DNA of 64,000 nucleotides from CAVQNQ01 sp963714205 (GTDB taxonomy: Bacteria > Acidobacteriota > Terriglobia > Bryobacterales > Bryobacteraceae). The notes below the pieces were generated by a model. It did no database searches, was not told the origin of the DNA, and saw nothing but the letters and a program-made list of their open reading frames with translations. Positions 17,482-26,572 of this stretch are shown here, one piece after another. Every line of letters starts with the position of its first letter. Positions within the stretch are counted from its first letter, which is position 1. The DNA is taken from the NCBI GenBank assembly GCA_963714205.1, contig CAVQNQ010000001.1, positions 144,989-208,988 of the forward strand. Reading direction: 5' to 3'. The position numbers were made by a program, and so were the translations under genes.

Positions 17482-18761
17482 CGGGCCCCGCCACTCCAGC
17501 CAGGCCGCTGCCGGGGACGGCCATGGCGGGGCGCGTAGCCTTTCGCTATCCGAACTTCCGCTATTACATGATGGCGCGGATTTTGGCCATCACGTCCTCG
17601 GAAATGCAGGCCCTGGCGGTGGCCTGGCAGGTCTACAACATCACGCACCGCCCCCTGGATCTAGGGCTGGTCGGTCTGGCGCAGTTTCTGCCCGGCATCC
17701 TCCTCTTTCTGCTGGCCGGCCACACCGCCGACCGTTTCCCGCGCCGCCGCATCCTGCAATGTTGTTTTGGCGCCTTCGGCGGCTGCTCGCTGATGCTGCT
17801 GGCGATAACGCTCCATGGAACCGCGTCGGTCTACCCCATCTATGCGGTGCTGCTTCTGAATGGAACCGTGCGCGCCTTCAACGGCCCAGCGGGCCAGGCG
17901 TTTATGCCGCTGCTGGTTCCCGAGGAGCACTTTCCGAACGCGGTGGCGTGGTCGTCATCGATCGCCCAGGCGGCCATGATCGCCGGCCCCGTGTTCGGCG
18001 GCCTGATCTACGGGGCCGCGGGCAGTGCCATCCCGGTTTACGCCGCGGCGGCGCTGGCCGCGTGCGGCGCGCTGCTCGCGGTTTCGGCGATCCGCGTGGC
18101 CGCTCCGCAACGCCCCCGGTCTGCTTCTTCCCGCGATATCTTAGGCGGTCTCCAGTATATTCGGGGCAACCGGCTCATCCTGGGCGCCATCTCGCTCGAT
18201 CTCTTCGCCGTGCTGCTGGGCGGGGCAGTGGCCCTGCTGCCGGTCTACGCGCGCGAGATCCTGCACATCGGCGCTTCCGGCCTGGGCCTGCTGCGCGGCG
18301 CGCCGGGCATGGGCGCGGTCGCCATGGCGATTGTAATGGCCCACTGGCCCCTGCGCCGGCGGGTTGGCGCGATTATGCTCTGGTGCGTGGCTGGTTTCGG
18401 CGCGGCCACGGTGATATTCGGGCTTTCGCGCAACCTGGCGCTCTCGATGGCGGCGCTTCTCGTGGTGGGCGCCTGCGACATGGTCAGCGTGATCGTGCGC
18501 CACACCCTGGTGCAGCTCGGCACGCCGGACCGGATGCGCGGCCGGGTCAGCGCCGTCAATATGGTGTTCATCGGCGCTTCCAACGAAGTGGGGCAATTCG
18601 AATCGGGCATTACAGCCCAGTGGTTCGGGACGGTCCCCGCCGTGGTCCTGGGAGGCCTGGGCACCATTGCCATCGTCGCCCTGTGGGCCTGGCTTTTCCC
18701 GGCTCTGCGCCAGGCCGATGCGCTGCATCCGGAGGGCAAGGCGGGCGCTCCGGCGGCGTAG
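17478..18761 (+). CDS. MFS exporter (EntS/MFS_3-like)
   Basis: A 427-residue major facilitator with about 12 membrane segments. GTG 17478 overlaps the peptidase TGA (GTGA); ATG 17523 is an alternative giving a shorter N-terminus. The loop GHTADRFPRRRIL is the conserved MFS motif between helices 2 and 3. GTVRAFNGPAGQAFMPLLVP and TPDRMRGRVSAVN are typical of the enterobactin-exporter branch. Coupling to the M28 peptidase suggests joint expression. The substrate is unknown and could be a peptide, siderophore or drug. Confidence 0.85.
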   Translation: MTGPATPARPLPGTAMAGRVAFRYPNFRYYMMARILAITSSEMQALAVAWQVYNITHRPLDLGLVGLAQFLPGILLFLLAGHTADRFPRRRILQCCFGAFGGCSLMLLAITLHGTASVYPIYAVLLLNGTVRAFNGPAGQAFMPLLVPEEHFPNAVAWSSSIAQAAMIAGPVFGGLIYGAAGSAIPVYAAAALAACGALLAVSAIRVAAPQRPRSASSRDILGGLQYIRGNRLILGAISLDLFAVLLGGAVALLPVYAREILHIGASGLGLLRGAPGMGAVAMAIVMAHWPLRRRVGAIMLWCVAGFGAATVIFGLSRNLALSMAALLVVGACDMVSVIVRHTLVQLGTPDRMRGRVSAVNMVFIGASNEVGQFESGITAQWFGTVPAVVLGGLGTIAIVALWAWLFPALRQADALHPEGKAGAPAA

Positions 18762-18825
18762 CCCGGAGAATCCCTGCGGCCACGGGGCCTGAAAGCGGCT
18801 ACAATCGCATTGGGATTTCCGCTCG

Positions 18826-19647
18826 ATGCCCATGCGCAATAAGACAGTCCTGATTACCGGCTCCGGCCGCGGAATTGGCAAGCGCCTGGCTCTCGGCTTC
18901 GCCCGGGCCGGCGCGCGCGTAGGGCTGCTGGCGCGCAGCCAGGCCGAGATCGACCTCGCCAAGCTGGAAATCGAGCAGGCCGGCGGCAACGCTCTGCGCA
19001 TCCGCGCCGACGTGCGCGATCTCGAACAGATGTCCGCCGCCGTGGACCGCGTGCGCGCGGTTTTCGGCAGCCTGGATATCCTCATCGCCGCCGCAGGCGT
19101 GCAGGGGCCGATCGGGCCGTTCCTTTCCAACAAGGTGAAGGCCTGGAATGAAGCTATCGAGATCAACCTGCTGGGCGCGGTGAATGCCTGCCGCGTGGTT
19201 CTGCCTCACATGATCGAGCGGCGCTCCGGCAAGATCATTCTGATCGTGGGCGGCGGGTCGAGCCAGCCGCGTCCCAATTTCAGCGCCTATGCCGCGTCCA
19301 AAGCGGCGCTGGTGCGTTTCGCCGAGTGCCTGGCCCTGGAAGTCAGCGACCACAACGTGCAGGTCAACTCCATCTCTCCGGGAGAAGCCTACACTCACAT
19401 GACCGATGAGATTCTGCACGCCGGCGAGGATCGCGCGGGGCCCAAGGAGTTTGCCGGCGCGCAGGAAACGCGCCTGACCGGCGGCGTGGCCGCCGAGAAG
19501 CAGATCCAGCTGGCCCTGTTCCTGGCCTCCGAGCGCTCCAATCACATCAGCGGCAAGCTGATTCACGTGCACGACGACTGGCGCCGCTTCGAGCGCGACA
19601 ATATGAAGCCAGAGCTCTACACGCTGCGCCGGGTGCAGAAGATCTAA
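18826..19647 (+). CDS. Short-chain dehydrogenase/reductase
   Basis: A 273-residue classical SDR. VLITGSGRGIGKRLA is the TGxxxGIG cofactor motif. LIAAAGVQ replaces the usual NAG, with the N position lost. The serine lies in GGGSSQPRPNF and the catalytic pair in YAASK. INSISPGEAYTHM is the C-terminal cofactor-binding stretch. The last about 30 residues extend beyond a typical SDR. It precedes apt by 16 bases and may be co-transcribed with it. The substrate cannot be assigned. Confidence 0.85.
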   Translation: MPMRNKTVLITGSGRGIGKRLALGFARAGARVGLLARSQAEIDLAKLEIEQAGGNALRIRADVRDLEQMSAAVDRVRAVFGSLDILIAAAGVQGPIGPFLSNKVKAWNEAIEINLLGAVNACRVVLPHMIERRSGKIILIVGGGSSQPRPNFSAYAASKAALVRFAECLALEVSDHNVQVNSISPGEAYTHMTDEILHAGEDRAGPKEFAGAQETRLTGGVAAEKQIQLALFLASERSNHISGKLIHVHDDWRRFERDNMKPELYTLRRVQKI

Positions 19648-19663
19648 GGACTTGTTTCAGGTT

Positions 19664-20185
19664 ATGGACGATCTCAAAAAGCTGATCCGCGAGGTGCCCG
19701 ATTTCCCCAAAAAGGGCATCCTGTTCTACGACATCACCACCTTGCTCAAGGATAAATGCGGGTTCCGTGCGGTCATCGACGGACTCAAGTATCACTACCG
19801 CGAGGCCCAGGTGGATGTGGTGCTGGGGATCGAGGCGCGCGGTTTCATCTTCGCCCCCGCGCTGGCCTATGCCCTGGGCGCGGGCTTCGTCCCGGTGCGC
19901 AAGCCCAAAAAACTGCCGGCCGAGTGCGTCAGCGTCACGTACGACCTGGAATATGGCATCGACAGCCTGGAGATGCACCGCGATGCGATTGCCGATGGGC
20001 ACCGTGTGCTGATCGTGGACGACCTGCTGGCTACCGGCGGCACCGCCGCGGCGGCCGCGCGCATGGTCCGCAACGTGGGCGGCACGGTGGTGGGCCTCGG
20101 GTTCGTGGTGGAGCTGACTTTCCTCGAAGGGCGGCGCAAGCTGGCGGACTACGACGTCTTTTCGCTGCTCCAGTACGACAAATGA
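19664..20185 (+). CDS. apt: Adenine phosphoribosyltransferase
   Basis: A 173-residue enzyme that salvages adenine with PRPP to make AMP in the cytoplasm. VPDFPKKGILFYDITTLL is the N-terminal family signature. VLGIEARGFIFAPALAYALG and VLIVDDLLATGGTAAA are the pyrophosphate- and PRPP-binding segments. ATG 19664 is chosen over an upstream TTG. TGA overlaps the ispE ATG (ATGA). Downstream prs makes the PRPP this enzyme consumes, so the order apt-ispE-prs puts PRPP supply and use in one transcript. Confidence 0.96.
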   Translation: MDDLKKLIREVPDFPKKGILFYDITTLLKDKCGFRAVIDGLKYHYREAQVDVVLGIEARGFIFAPALAYALGAGFVPVRKPKKLPAECVSVTYDLEYGIDSLEMHRDAIADGHRVLIVDDLLATGGTAAAAARMVRNVGGTVVGLGFVVELTFLEGRRKLADYDVFSLLQYDK

Positions 20186-21135
20186 GCGCGCCGTTCCGCC
20201 GGGCGAAGGTGCGCGCGCTGGCTAAGATCAACCTGGGTCTGCGGGTGCTCGGGCGGCGCCCCGATGGCTACCACGAGCTGCGTACGGTGTTCCAGACCAT
20301 ATCGCTGGCGGACACCCTCGAGATCGCCTACGCCCCCGCGCGCCGCACGGCCATCGAGCTGGAGGACCCGCTGGGGTTGCCCGATAACCTGGTGGCCCGC
20401 GCCGCCCGCGCCGCCATGGGCGCTATGCGCGCGACCGGCCGCGTCCAAATCCGGCTGGCCAAGCGGATCCCTATGGGGGCGGGGTTGGGAGGCGGCAGCT
20501 CGGATGCGGCCGCGGTTCTGCTGGCCCTCCCCGTCCTGGCGGGACGCCGTCTCGAACCGGCCCGTTTATGCGAGATCGCCGGTGAGCTGGGCAGCGATGT
20601 CCCGTTCTTCCTGCGGGGGGGGCGGGCGGTGGGAATCGGCCGCGGCACGGAGCTGTTTCCGCTGCCGGATGGCGCGCCTTGCGGGGGCGTTCTGGTGGCT
20701 CCGGGCGTGACCGTTTCCACAGCCGAAGCGTACCGCCGGCTAAGTCCCCGTTTGACAATCGAATTACAACAAAATAAAATATTTAGTTTCCAGTCGCAAG
20801 TCTGGGATGGGGACACGGGCACGGCGCCTGTAAACGATTTCGAAGGCGTCGTGTTCGAGCAATACCCGGTTCTGGCGAGGTGGAAGAAACGGCTGATCCG
20901 GGCGCAGGCGTCGACCGTCATGATGACGGGCAGCGGTTCGGCGCTGTTTGGGCTGTTTCGGACGGCGCGCGAGCTTTCCACCGCGCTCGCCGAGTTGGGT
21001 GAGTACACTGAAGAGGAAGGAATTTACCGCATTTCGCTGGTCGGCCGTCGACGCTATTGCGCGCTCTGGTGGCGAGCGCTCGAGGAGCATATAACCGGGA
21101 AAGTATGGCCGCCCCGAAGCCGCTACGCGCAATGA
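20182..21135 (+). CDS. ispE: 4-diphosphocytidyl-2-C-methyl-D-erythritol kinase
   Basis: A 317-residue GHMP kinase of the MEP isoprenoid pathway, phosphorylating CDP-methylerythritol. LAKINLGLRVLGRRPDGYHEL is the N-terminal signature when read across residues 14-34. PMGAGLGGGSSDAAAVL is the ATP-binding glycine loop. TGSGSALFGLF is the C-terminal GHMP motif. It overlaps apt at its start and prs at its end (both ATGA). A stretch near 20757-20790 is unusually AT-rich (LQQNKIFSFQ) compared with the rest of the gene, perhaps a divergent insertion. Confidence 0.94.
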   Translation: MSAPFRRAKVRALAKINLGLRVLGRRPDGYHELRTVFQTISLADTLEIAYAPARRTAIELEDPLGLPDNLVARAARAAMGAMRATGRVQIRLAKRIPMGAGLGGGSSDAAAVLLALPVLAGRRLEPARLCEIAGELGSDVPFFLRGGRAVGIGRGTELFPLPDGAPCGGVLVAPGVTVSTAEAYRRLSPRLTIELQQNKIFSFQSQVWDGDTGTAPVNDFEGVVFEQYPVLARWKKRLIRAQASTVMMTGSGSALFGLFRTARELSTALAELGEYTEEEGIYRISLVGRRRYCALWWRALEEHITGKVWPPRSRYAQ

Positions 21136-22076
21136 ATCGCGACCGCCTGAAAATCTTCGCCGGAAACGCCAACCCGGCGCTGGCCGAGGAAATCTGCCAG
21201 GCGCTGGCCCTGGAGCTCGGCCAAGCCATGGTCACGCATTACTCCGATGGCGAGATCTACCTCCAGATCAAGGAGAATGTGCGCGGCGCGGACGTTTTCA
21301 TCCTCCAGCCGACCTGCACGCCGGTGGACCGTAACCTGATGGAGCTGCTGCTGATGATCGACGCCCTGAAGCGCGCCTCGGCGGAGCGCATCACGGCGGT
21401 GCTGCCCTATTACGGCTACGCGCGGCAGGACCGCAAGGATAAGCCGCGCGTGCCGATTTCGGCGCGGCTGGTGGCCGGCCTGCTCGAGACCGCCGGCGCC
21501 GACCGGATTCTGGCGCTCGATCTGCACGCCGCGCAGATCCAGGGCTTTTTCCGCGTGCCGGTGGATCACCTGTTCGCCTCGCCGGTGATGATCGAGTACT
21601 TTAAGTCCCGGGGCGTGCCCGACGTGACCGTGGTCTCGCCGGACGCGGGCGGCGTGGAGCGCGCGCGGGCCTTCGCCAAGCGGCTGAGCTCGCCGCTGGC
21701 GATCATCGATAAGCGCCGCGAAGACGCCAACGTGGCCGAAGTGATGAACGTGGTGGGCGATGTGAAGGGGCGCCATTGCCTGTTGGTGGACGATCTGATC
21801 GATACCGGCGGCACCCTGGTCAAGGGCGCCGAGGCGCTGATGGTCAAAGGGGCCGCGAGCGTCTCGGCTTTTGCCACGCACGCCGTGCTCTCCGGGCCGG
21901 CGGTGAGCCGCATCGAGGAATCGTGCCTGAACGAAGTGGTGTTTACCAATTCCATCCCGCTCTCGGAAGAGGCGCGGAAATGTGCCAAGATCAAAGCGTT
22001 GTCGGTCGCCCGGCTGTTGGCGGAAGCCATCCGGTCGATCCACGAGGAGACGTCGGTTAGCGTTTTGTTTGTTTGA
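21132..22076 (+). CDS. prs: Ribose-phosphate pyrophosphokinase (PRPP synthetase)
   Basis: A 314-residue enzyme making PRPP from ribose-5-phosphate and ATP. LKIFAGNANPALAEEIC, YSDGEIYLQIKENVRGADVF, PYYGYARQDRKDKPRVPIS (ATP/flexible loop) and LLVDDLIDTGGTL (ribose-phosphate loop) are all present, so it appears fully functional. ATG 21132 overlaps the ispE TGA; an in-frame ATG at 21105 is less likely. Followed after 90 bases by rplY, a gene order common in bacteria. Confidence 0.97.
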   Translation: MNRDRLKIFAGNANPALAEEICQALALELGQAMVTHYSDGEIYLQIKENVRGADVFILQPTCTPVDRNLMELLLMIDALKRASAERITAVLPYYGYARQDRKDKPRVPISARLVAGLLETAGADRILALDLHAAQIQGFFRVPVDHLFASPVMIEYFKSRGVPDVTVVSPDAGGVERARAFAKRLSSPLAIIDKRREDANVAEVMNVVGDVKGRHCLLVDDLIDTGGTLVKGAEALMVKGAASVSAFATHAVLSGPAVSRIEESCLNEVVFTNSIPLSEEARKCAKIKALSVARLLAEAIRSIHEETSVSVLFV

Positions 22077-22166
22077 GTTAACTGCGGGCCACCGAACCCA
22101 CGCTAGCCTGTCCGGGAAGTATGCCCGGCGGCGAATCGGACTTCGGCCCCGCCAAGGAGAGGTCGA

Positions 22167-22871
22167 GTGAGAAAAGATATTACCGTGGCCGCCGAGGTGC
22201 GCGCCACGCGCGGCAAGAATGAAGCCCATCGCACGCGCCGCGCCGGGCAGATCCCGGCGGTGGTTTACGGCGCTTTCCAGGATCCCGTGGCCGTGGCGGT
22301 GAACCCGCGCGAGATCCATAAGATCGTCCACAGCACCACCGGCTATAACACGATCTTCAACCTGGCCATCGCGGGCGGAGAGACCACCCCGGTGATGCTG
22401 GTGGACCAGCAGGTGGACCCCATCAAGGGCACCCTCCTGCACGCCGATTTCAAGCGCATTGACCTGACCAAGCGGCTGCGCGTCAGCGTCCCGGTGATTA
22501 CCGAGGGCGAACCCAAGGGCGTCAAGCAGCAGGGTGGTTTGCTCGAGATCGTCACCCGCTCCATCGAGATCGAGTGCCTGGCTGACGACATTCCGGAGCG
22601 CTACGTGGTGGACGTCACCGAGCTGATGATCGGCCAGAACAAGCGCGCCAGCGATGTGCAACTGGCCGGCTCCGTCAAACTGGTGAGTTCGCCCGAGACG
22701 GTGATCGCTCACGTGGTGGCCCTGCGCGCCGAGGAGGAAGCCGCCGCCCCGGCTGCCGAAGCCGCTCCCGCGACGCCCGCCGCCGGAACCCCCGGCGCCG
22801 AGCCCGAAGTCATTAAGAAGGGCAAGAAGGAAGAGGAAGCCCCCGCCGAGGAAAAGGGCAAGAAGAAGTAA
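22167..22871 (+). CDS. rplY: 50S ribosomal protein L25 (Ctc form)
   Basis: A 234-residue long-form L25/Ctc protein that binds 5S rRNA. The N-terminal domain has RATRGKNEAHRTRRAGQIPA and VVYGA. The C-terminal TL5 domain includes LLHADFKRIDL and YVVDVTELMIG. The tail is rich in alanine, glutamate and lysine, as in many acidobacterial copies. GTG 22167 follows AAGGAGAGG at proper spacing. It precedes pth by six bases. Confidence 0.95.
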   Translation: MRKDITVAAEVRATRGKNEAHRTRRAGQIPAVVYGAFQDPVAVAVNPREIHKIVHSTTGYNTIFNLAIAGGETTPVMLVDQQVDPIKGTLLHADFKRIDLTKRLRVSVPVITEGEPKGVKQQGGLLEIVTRSIEIECLADDIPERYVVDVTELMIGQNKRASDVQLAGSVKLVSSPETVIAHVVALRAEEEAAAPAAEAAPATPAAGTPGAEPEVIKKGKKEEEAPAEEKGKKK

Positions 22872-22877
22872 AGTGCC

Positions 22878-23468
22878 ATGTTCCTGGTGGCCGGTCTGGG
22901 GAACCCTGGAGAGGAGTACGCGCGTACGCCGCATAACCTCGGGTTTCTCACGCTGGACCGGCTGGCCGAGCGGCAGGGCATCCGCATCTCGCGGAAGGAT
23001 TCGAAGGCGCTCGTCGGCCTGGGCGAAATCGACGGGCATCCGGTGATGCTGGCCAAGCCGCAAACGTATATGAACCTGAGCGGCGCTTCGCTCGCGGCGC
23101 TCATGGAAAAGCACTCGATCGAACCGGGACAGCTGGTGACTGTTTACGACGAACTGGACCTGCCCTGGCTGGCGCTGCGGATCAAGCCCAAAGGCTCCGC
23201 GGCCGGGCACAAGGGCATGGCCTCGGTGATTCACAGCCTGGGAACCAGCGACCTGGTGAGGGTGCGGTTAGGGATTCATCCGGGCCATCCCGTGCAGGAT
23301 GGGGCGGAATTTGTGCTGGCGCCGTTCCGGCGCTCGCAAGTAAAGGAATTGGAGGAATTCGCCGGCTACGCGGCCGACGCGGTTTGCTCCATAATTGCCG
23401 AGGGCGTCGCAAAGGCCATGACGAAATTCAATCGTCGCGCCCCTGGCTTACAAACAGAGGAAGCATGA
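22878..23468 (+). CDS. pth: Peptidyl-tRNA hydrolase
   Basis: A 196-residue enzyme that frees tRNA from dropped-off peptidyl-tRNAs. GLGNPGEEYARTPHNLGF contains the catalytic histidine. KPQTYMNLSG and YDELDLPWLALRIKPKGSAAGHKGM are the remaining signatures with the active-site aspartate. The stop overlaps the rpsF start as ATGA, placing it in the L25-Pth-S6-S18-L9 block, a common bacterial order. Confidence 0.96.
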   Translation: MFLVAGLGNPGEEYARTPHNLGFLTLDRLAERQGIRISRKDSKALVGLGEIDGHPVMLAKPQTYMNLSGASLAALMEKHSIEPGQLVTVYDELDLPWLALRIKPKGSAAGHKGMASVIHSLGTSDLVRVRLGIHPGHPVQDGAEFVLAPFRRSQVKELEEFAGYAADAVCSIIAEGVAKAMTKFNRRAPGLQTEEA

Positions 23469-23905
23469 GGATTTACGAATCGCTGTTCATCGTCAAACCG
23501 GACACGCCGGAGGAAGAGTTGGATCAACGGCTGGAATCGCTGCGGACCCAACTGATCACGCAGGGCGCCACGGTAGACAAACTCGAGAAATGGGGCAAGC
23601 GCCGGCTGGCGTATAAGATCGACAAGTACCGCGAAGGCGCCTACGTGCTGATCCAGTTCACGGCCGGGCCCGAAACCGTGAAGGAGTTCGAGCGCCGGCT
23701 GCGCGTCTCCGACATCGTCCTGAAATACATCACCGTGCGCATCGACGAGACCCTCAAACGGCTGGAGAAGCGCAAGAAAGAGCGCGACAAGCGCGCCGCC
23801 CGGCGGGCCATATCCGCGCCTTCCAGCCCCGCTCCCGCGCAGCCTTCGCTGGCGCAACAGATGACCGAAACGCCGGCCATGCCCGGCATGCCCAAGGAGG
23901 GATAG
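23465..23905 (+). CDS. rpsF: 30S ribosomal protein S6
   Basis: A 146-residue S6 that pairs with S18 on the small subunit. MRIYESLFIVKPDTPEEELD starts the ferredoxin-like fold, and WGKRRLAYKIDKYREGAYVLI is the core signature. The C-terminus is extended by about 40 residues rich in Pro, Ala, Ser and Met, beyond a typical S6. ATG 23465 overlaps the pth stop. rpsR follows after three bases, as usual. Confidence 0.96.
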   Translation: MRIYESLFIVKPDTPEEELDQRLESLRTQLITQGATVDKLEKWGKRRLAYKIDKYREGAYVLIQFTAGPETVKEFERRLRVSDIVLKYITVRIDETLKRLEKRKKERDKRAARRAISAPSSPAPAQPSLAQQMTETPAMPGMPKEG

Positions 23906-23908
23906 ACC

Positions 23909-24208
23909 ATGCCGGAATCCAAAGGAAGACCAGGCAGTGCCGCGCAGCGGCCCACCGGAGGCGACAAGGCCGTCGCCACCCAGAAGAAGCAGTATTTCCG
24001 GCGCAAGAAGGTATGCCGCTTCTGCGTCGAGAAGGTCGACGACATCAACTACAAGGACGTGAAGATGCTGCACGCCTTCGTGGCGGAGCGCGGCAAGATA
24101 GTCCCGCGCCGCATTTCGGGCGTGTGCGCGCCGCACCAGCGCCGTCTCACGGACGCCATCAAGAAAGCTCGTAATATCGCGCTGCTGCCGTTCGCGGCCA
24201 GCATATAG
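23909..24208 (+). CDS. rpsR: 30S ribosomal protein S18
   Basis: A 99-residue S18. The first about 25 residues are a lineage-specific basic extension. The core FRRKKVCRFCVEKVDDINYKD and IVPRRISGVCAPHQRRLTDAIKKAR is standard. The CRFC and VCAPHQ cysteines are kept, so it may be the zinc-binding type. It sits between rpsF and rplI with a clear GGAGG before the ATG. Confidence 0.97.
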   Translation: MPESKGRPGSAAQRPTGGDKAVATQKKQYFRRKKVCRFCVEKVDDINYKDVKMLHAFVAERGKIVPRRISGVCAPHQRRLTDAIKKARNIALLPFAASI

Positions 24209-24223
24209 GGCGGAGGAACTCGC

Positions 24224-24670
24224 ATGGAAGTCATCCTGAGAGAAGACATCGAAAAACTGGGCAGCCGCGGCCAGGTGGTCAAAGTGGCGGCGGGATACGC
24301 CCGCAATTTCCTCCTGCCCAAGCGGCTGGCCGTGGCCGCCACCGAAAGTAACAAGAAGATCGTGGAGCAGGAGCGCCAGGCGCACCTGCGGCGCGAAGTG
24401 AAGCTGAAGAGCGAGGCCGAGGATCTCTCCAAGCTGCTCGAAGGCGTGAGCGTGACGATCGCGCAGAAGGCCGGGGAGAACGATCAGCTATTCGGCTCGG
24501 TGACCGGCAAAGATATCGCCGAGGCCCTGGCGGCGAAGAACTTCACCATCGACCGCCGCAAGATCCACCTGGAGGAGCCCATCAAGCAACTGGGCGAATT
24601 CAAGGTGCCGGTGCGATTGCACAAGGACGTCACCGTCGAAGTGACGGTGAACGTGGCCAAGGAAGAGTAG
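24224..24670 (+). CDS. rplI: 50S ribosomal protein L9
   Basis: A 148-residue L9. MEVILREDIEKLGSRGQVV and VAAGYARNFLLPKRLA make the N-terminal rRNA-binding domain. A long central helix (about 42-75) leads to the C-terminal domain with GSVTGKDIAEAL. ATG 24224 follows GGAGGAACTCGC. It ends the ribosomal-protein block. A weak GC hairpin downstream (about 24685-24705) may terminate it but lacks a T run. Confidence 0.97.
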   Translation: MEVILREDIEKLGSRGQVVKVAAGYARNFLLPKRLAVAATESNKKIVEQERQAHLRREVKLKSEAEDLSKLLEGVSVTIAQKAGENDQLFGSVTGKDIAEALAAKNFTIDRRKIHLEEPIKQLGEFKVPVRLHKDVTVEVTVNVAKEE

Positions 24671-24722
24671 CGGGTGGGGGCGATGCGGGGCGTCCATGCG
24701 GGCGCCCCTCTGGCTTGCGCTC

Positions 24723-25682
24723 TTACGCTTGCCGCTGGCTGGCGTTACGCTTGACCCACTTGTAGGCTTTGACCGAGTTCCGCCAGAAGTACTTGTCGGC
24801 CGCTTCCGGTCCCTTGCCGGTAAAGTATTCGTGGACGATCTTGAATCCCACCGGCACCGGCAGCCACTGATCGCCGTTCGGCCAGTCGCTCCCATAGAGC
24901 ACGCGGTCGATTCCGAAAACGTCCAGGATCTCGTCGATCCTGGGGCGGTAAAACGCCGTGTCCACGGGGATGTTGCCATCGATGCGGCGCAGCACTTCGG
25001 AGACCTTGGTGTAAATCTGCGGCCGGTCGCGGTAGGCCTTCATGCTGGCGTCGTAGGAAGCCCGCGCCTTCGGCTCGGTGGGCGGCACCATCTGCGGCAG
25101 ATGATCGATCACGATGCGCAAGTTCGGCACCCGGTCGCTCACGCGCACCACATCGGCCAGCAGCGAGACGCTCGGATTCGCGGTGTCCATAACCAGATCC
25201 GCATCGGCCAGAGCCTTCAGGCCGGCCACGAACTCCGGGTTATCCAACTCCTTGCCCCCTTGCCTCCCGAGACCGTAGCGAATCCCCCGGAACATCGGAT
25301 TTTTGTGGAACCGTTCGAGACTCGGGCCGAACTCGGGCGTGCCGGGCGTCAGGTGCCCTATGGTTCCCACCATGATGTCGTTGTCCCGAGCGACATCCAG
25401 CACCCATTGGTTGTCCTCCAGCCATGGGCTGCACTCGATCTCGATCGCGCCGACGATGCCCAGCGGCTGGGCGATGGGCTTGTATCGCGAGGGCAGGGAA
25501 GGCATGTACATGACCTTGTGCTCCGGGACGTCCTTGCGAGGCCAGGGCACGCCTTGCGGGCGGGTCGGATCGAAGAGGTGAATGTGCGTATCGATGATCG
25601 GTATGGATGGGGCGGCTTCCGCGCCCTTGTCCGCCAGAGCGAAGCCCGCGGCGGCAACGCCGAGAAAAGTTCTCCGGTTCAT
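24723..25682 (-). CDS. Tat-exported amidohydrolase-2 family protein
   Basis: A 319-residue metal-dependent hydrolase of the amidohydrolase_2 (ACMSD-like) family. The N-terminus MNRRTFLGVAAAGFALA is a twin-arginine-type signal, so the enzyme is probably exported folded. IDTHIHLFDP provides the HxH metal site, VIDHLPQM a further histidine, and YGSDWPNGD the C-terminal aspartate. Relatives act as lactonases or decarboxylases; the substrate here is unknown. It is a single gene converging on rplI. Confidence 0.85.
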   Translation of the reverse strand: MNRRTFLGVAAAGFALADKGAEAAPSIPIIDTHIHLFDPTRPQGVPWPRKDVPEHKVMYMPSLPSRYKPIAQPLGIVGAIEIECSPWLEDNQWVLDVARDNDIMVGTIGHLTPGTPEFGPSLERFHKNPMFRGIRYGLGRQGGKELDNPEFVAGLKALADADLVMDTANPSVSLLADVVRVSDRVPNLRIVIDHLPQMVPPTEPKARASYDASMKAYRDRPQIYTKVSEVLRRIDGNIPVDTAFYRPRIDEILDVFGIDRVLYGSDWPNGDQWLPVPVGFKIVHEYFTGKGPEAADKYFWRNSVKAYKWVKRNASQRQA

Positions 25683-26013
25683 GGAAGTTTATTGTAACCG
25701 AAGGCGGTGAACTCTCGACCGCTACCGTTGCTTTTCCAAGCTGGCCGACGCGCGAAGAGGCCCTGGCCGAAGCTTCTCCGCCAAGGCGTCCACGATGGTC
25801 TCCTGCCCTCGTTCCTAGTGTAGCGCCTGAGACCCTCGACGATATCGCCACGTACCCCACTGCGGGGACATGGGTCGGCGCGGCACAGACTGGCTCGATT
25901 TCGCCTCCATTTTTTGGGACTGAAGACGCTGAAAACCCCGATTCCAGGCCCTCCGTATTCGTCCCGAAACTTACCGTTTGTGGGACTGTTGCGAAACACT
26001 AGATACTGAATAG
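25683..26013. other. Intergenic stretch without a supportable gene
   Basis: About 330 bases between the amidohydrolase start and the next small gene. A plus-strand frame crosses it but runs antisense into the amidohydrolase and has no recognisable features. No clear promoter, repeat or hairpin was found. Composition drifts to lower GC towards 26000, where accessory genes begin. Confidence 0.5.
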
Positions 26014-26376
26014 ATGACTCCAGCCCCAGCGAATTTCGTTTCTGTGTGGGTTCCGATCGTCGCGGCGGTTCTTGGTGCCCTGGTCGGCACGATTGGCGGC
26101 CCGATTGGCCTGGTCATCGCGGGATGGCTGAAGGAGCGGTTGTACGGAGGCCGAAATAACCTGCGGGATTTCATGCTGTCAGAGGTCAAATGGTACAGAG
26201 AGCGCGAAAGCGGACTGAACGTATTCGCGTTCGCGCTCGCCCACGGCCCTGTGCCGGATATGTATAGGCGGCAAGTGTTGGTTTCGCAGTTAGACCTCCT
26301 CGACAGGCAAGGGACCGCACCGTTCGTCATGAATGACAACGATATCGGGAAGTTCTCAGCGGTCAATAAAGCCTGA
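26014..26376 (+). CDS. Small membrane-anchored hypothetical protein
   Basis: A 120-residue protein with one N-terminal membrane helix (about 10-39, VWVPIVAAVLGALVGTIGG) followed by a soluble part with KERLYGGRNNLRDFM and LSEVKWYRERESG. The layout resembles small single-span phage or accessory-region proteins, but I recognise no family. The start has no strong ribosome site. A minus-strand frame covers the same bases and looks like a shadow. It is an orphan in a lower-GC patch before the HigBA module. Confidence 0.45.
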   Translation: MTPAPANFVSVWVPIVAAVLGALVGTIGGPIGLVIAGWLKERLYGGRNNLRDFMLSEVKWYRERESGLNVFAFALAHGPVPDMYRRQVLVSQLDLLDRQGTAPFVMNDNDIGKFSAVNKA

Positions 26377-26572
26377 TTCCCAGCCTGCACATTCAAGCCC
26401 CAAGCGTTCACGACATCTTGGGCGAGGATGGCGGCATCTTTCAGATAGTCTTCAAACGTGGGCATCAGCTCGATTGTAGGCTTTTTCCGGTTCAGGCTTA
26501 CAGGCTAAAACCTACCCTTTTCGAGACGGGCCGAAAACTCCGCCTCGCGGAACCCTGGCCTGAGTTTGAAGC

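Noticed and set aside
21123..23234. 703-residue minus-strand open frame opposite prs, rplY and pth
   Set aside because: It spans three well-identified genes on the other strand and is a GC artefact.
24680..24710. GC hairpin after rplI as a terminator
   Set aside because: The stem is short, the loop long and no T run follows.
26391..26465. Minus-strand fragment beginning MPTFEDYLKDAAILAQDV
   Set aside because: The first 25 codons look protein-like, perhaps the start of a broken gene, but the rest is a shadow of the 26014-26376 frame. Not enough to call a pseudogene.
25971..26465. 164-residue minus-strand frame
   Set aside because: It is mainly antisense to the small membrane protein gene and lacks a ribosome site.
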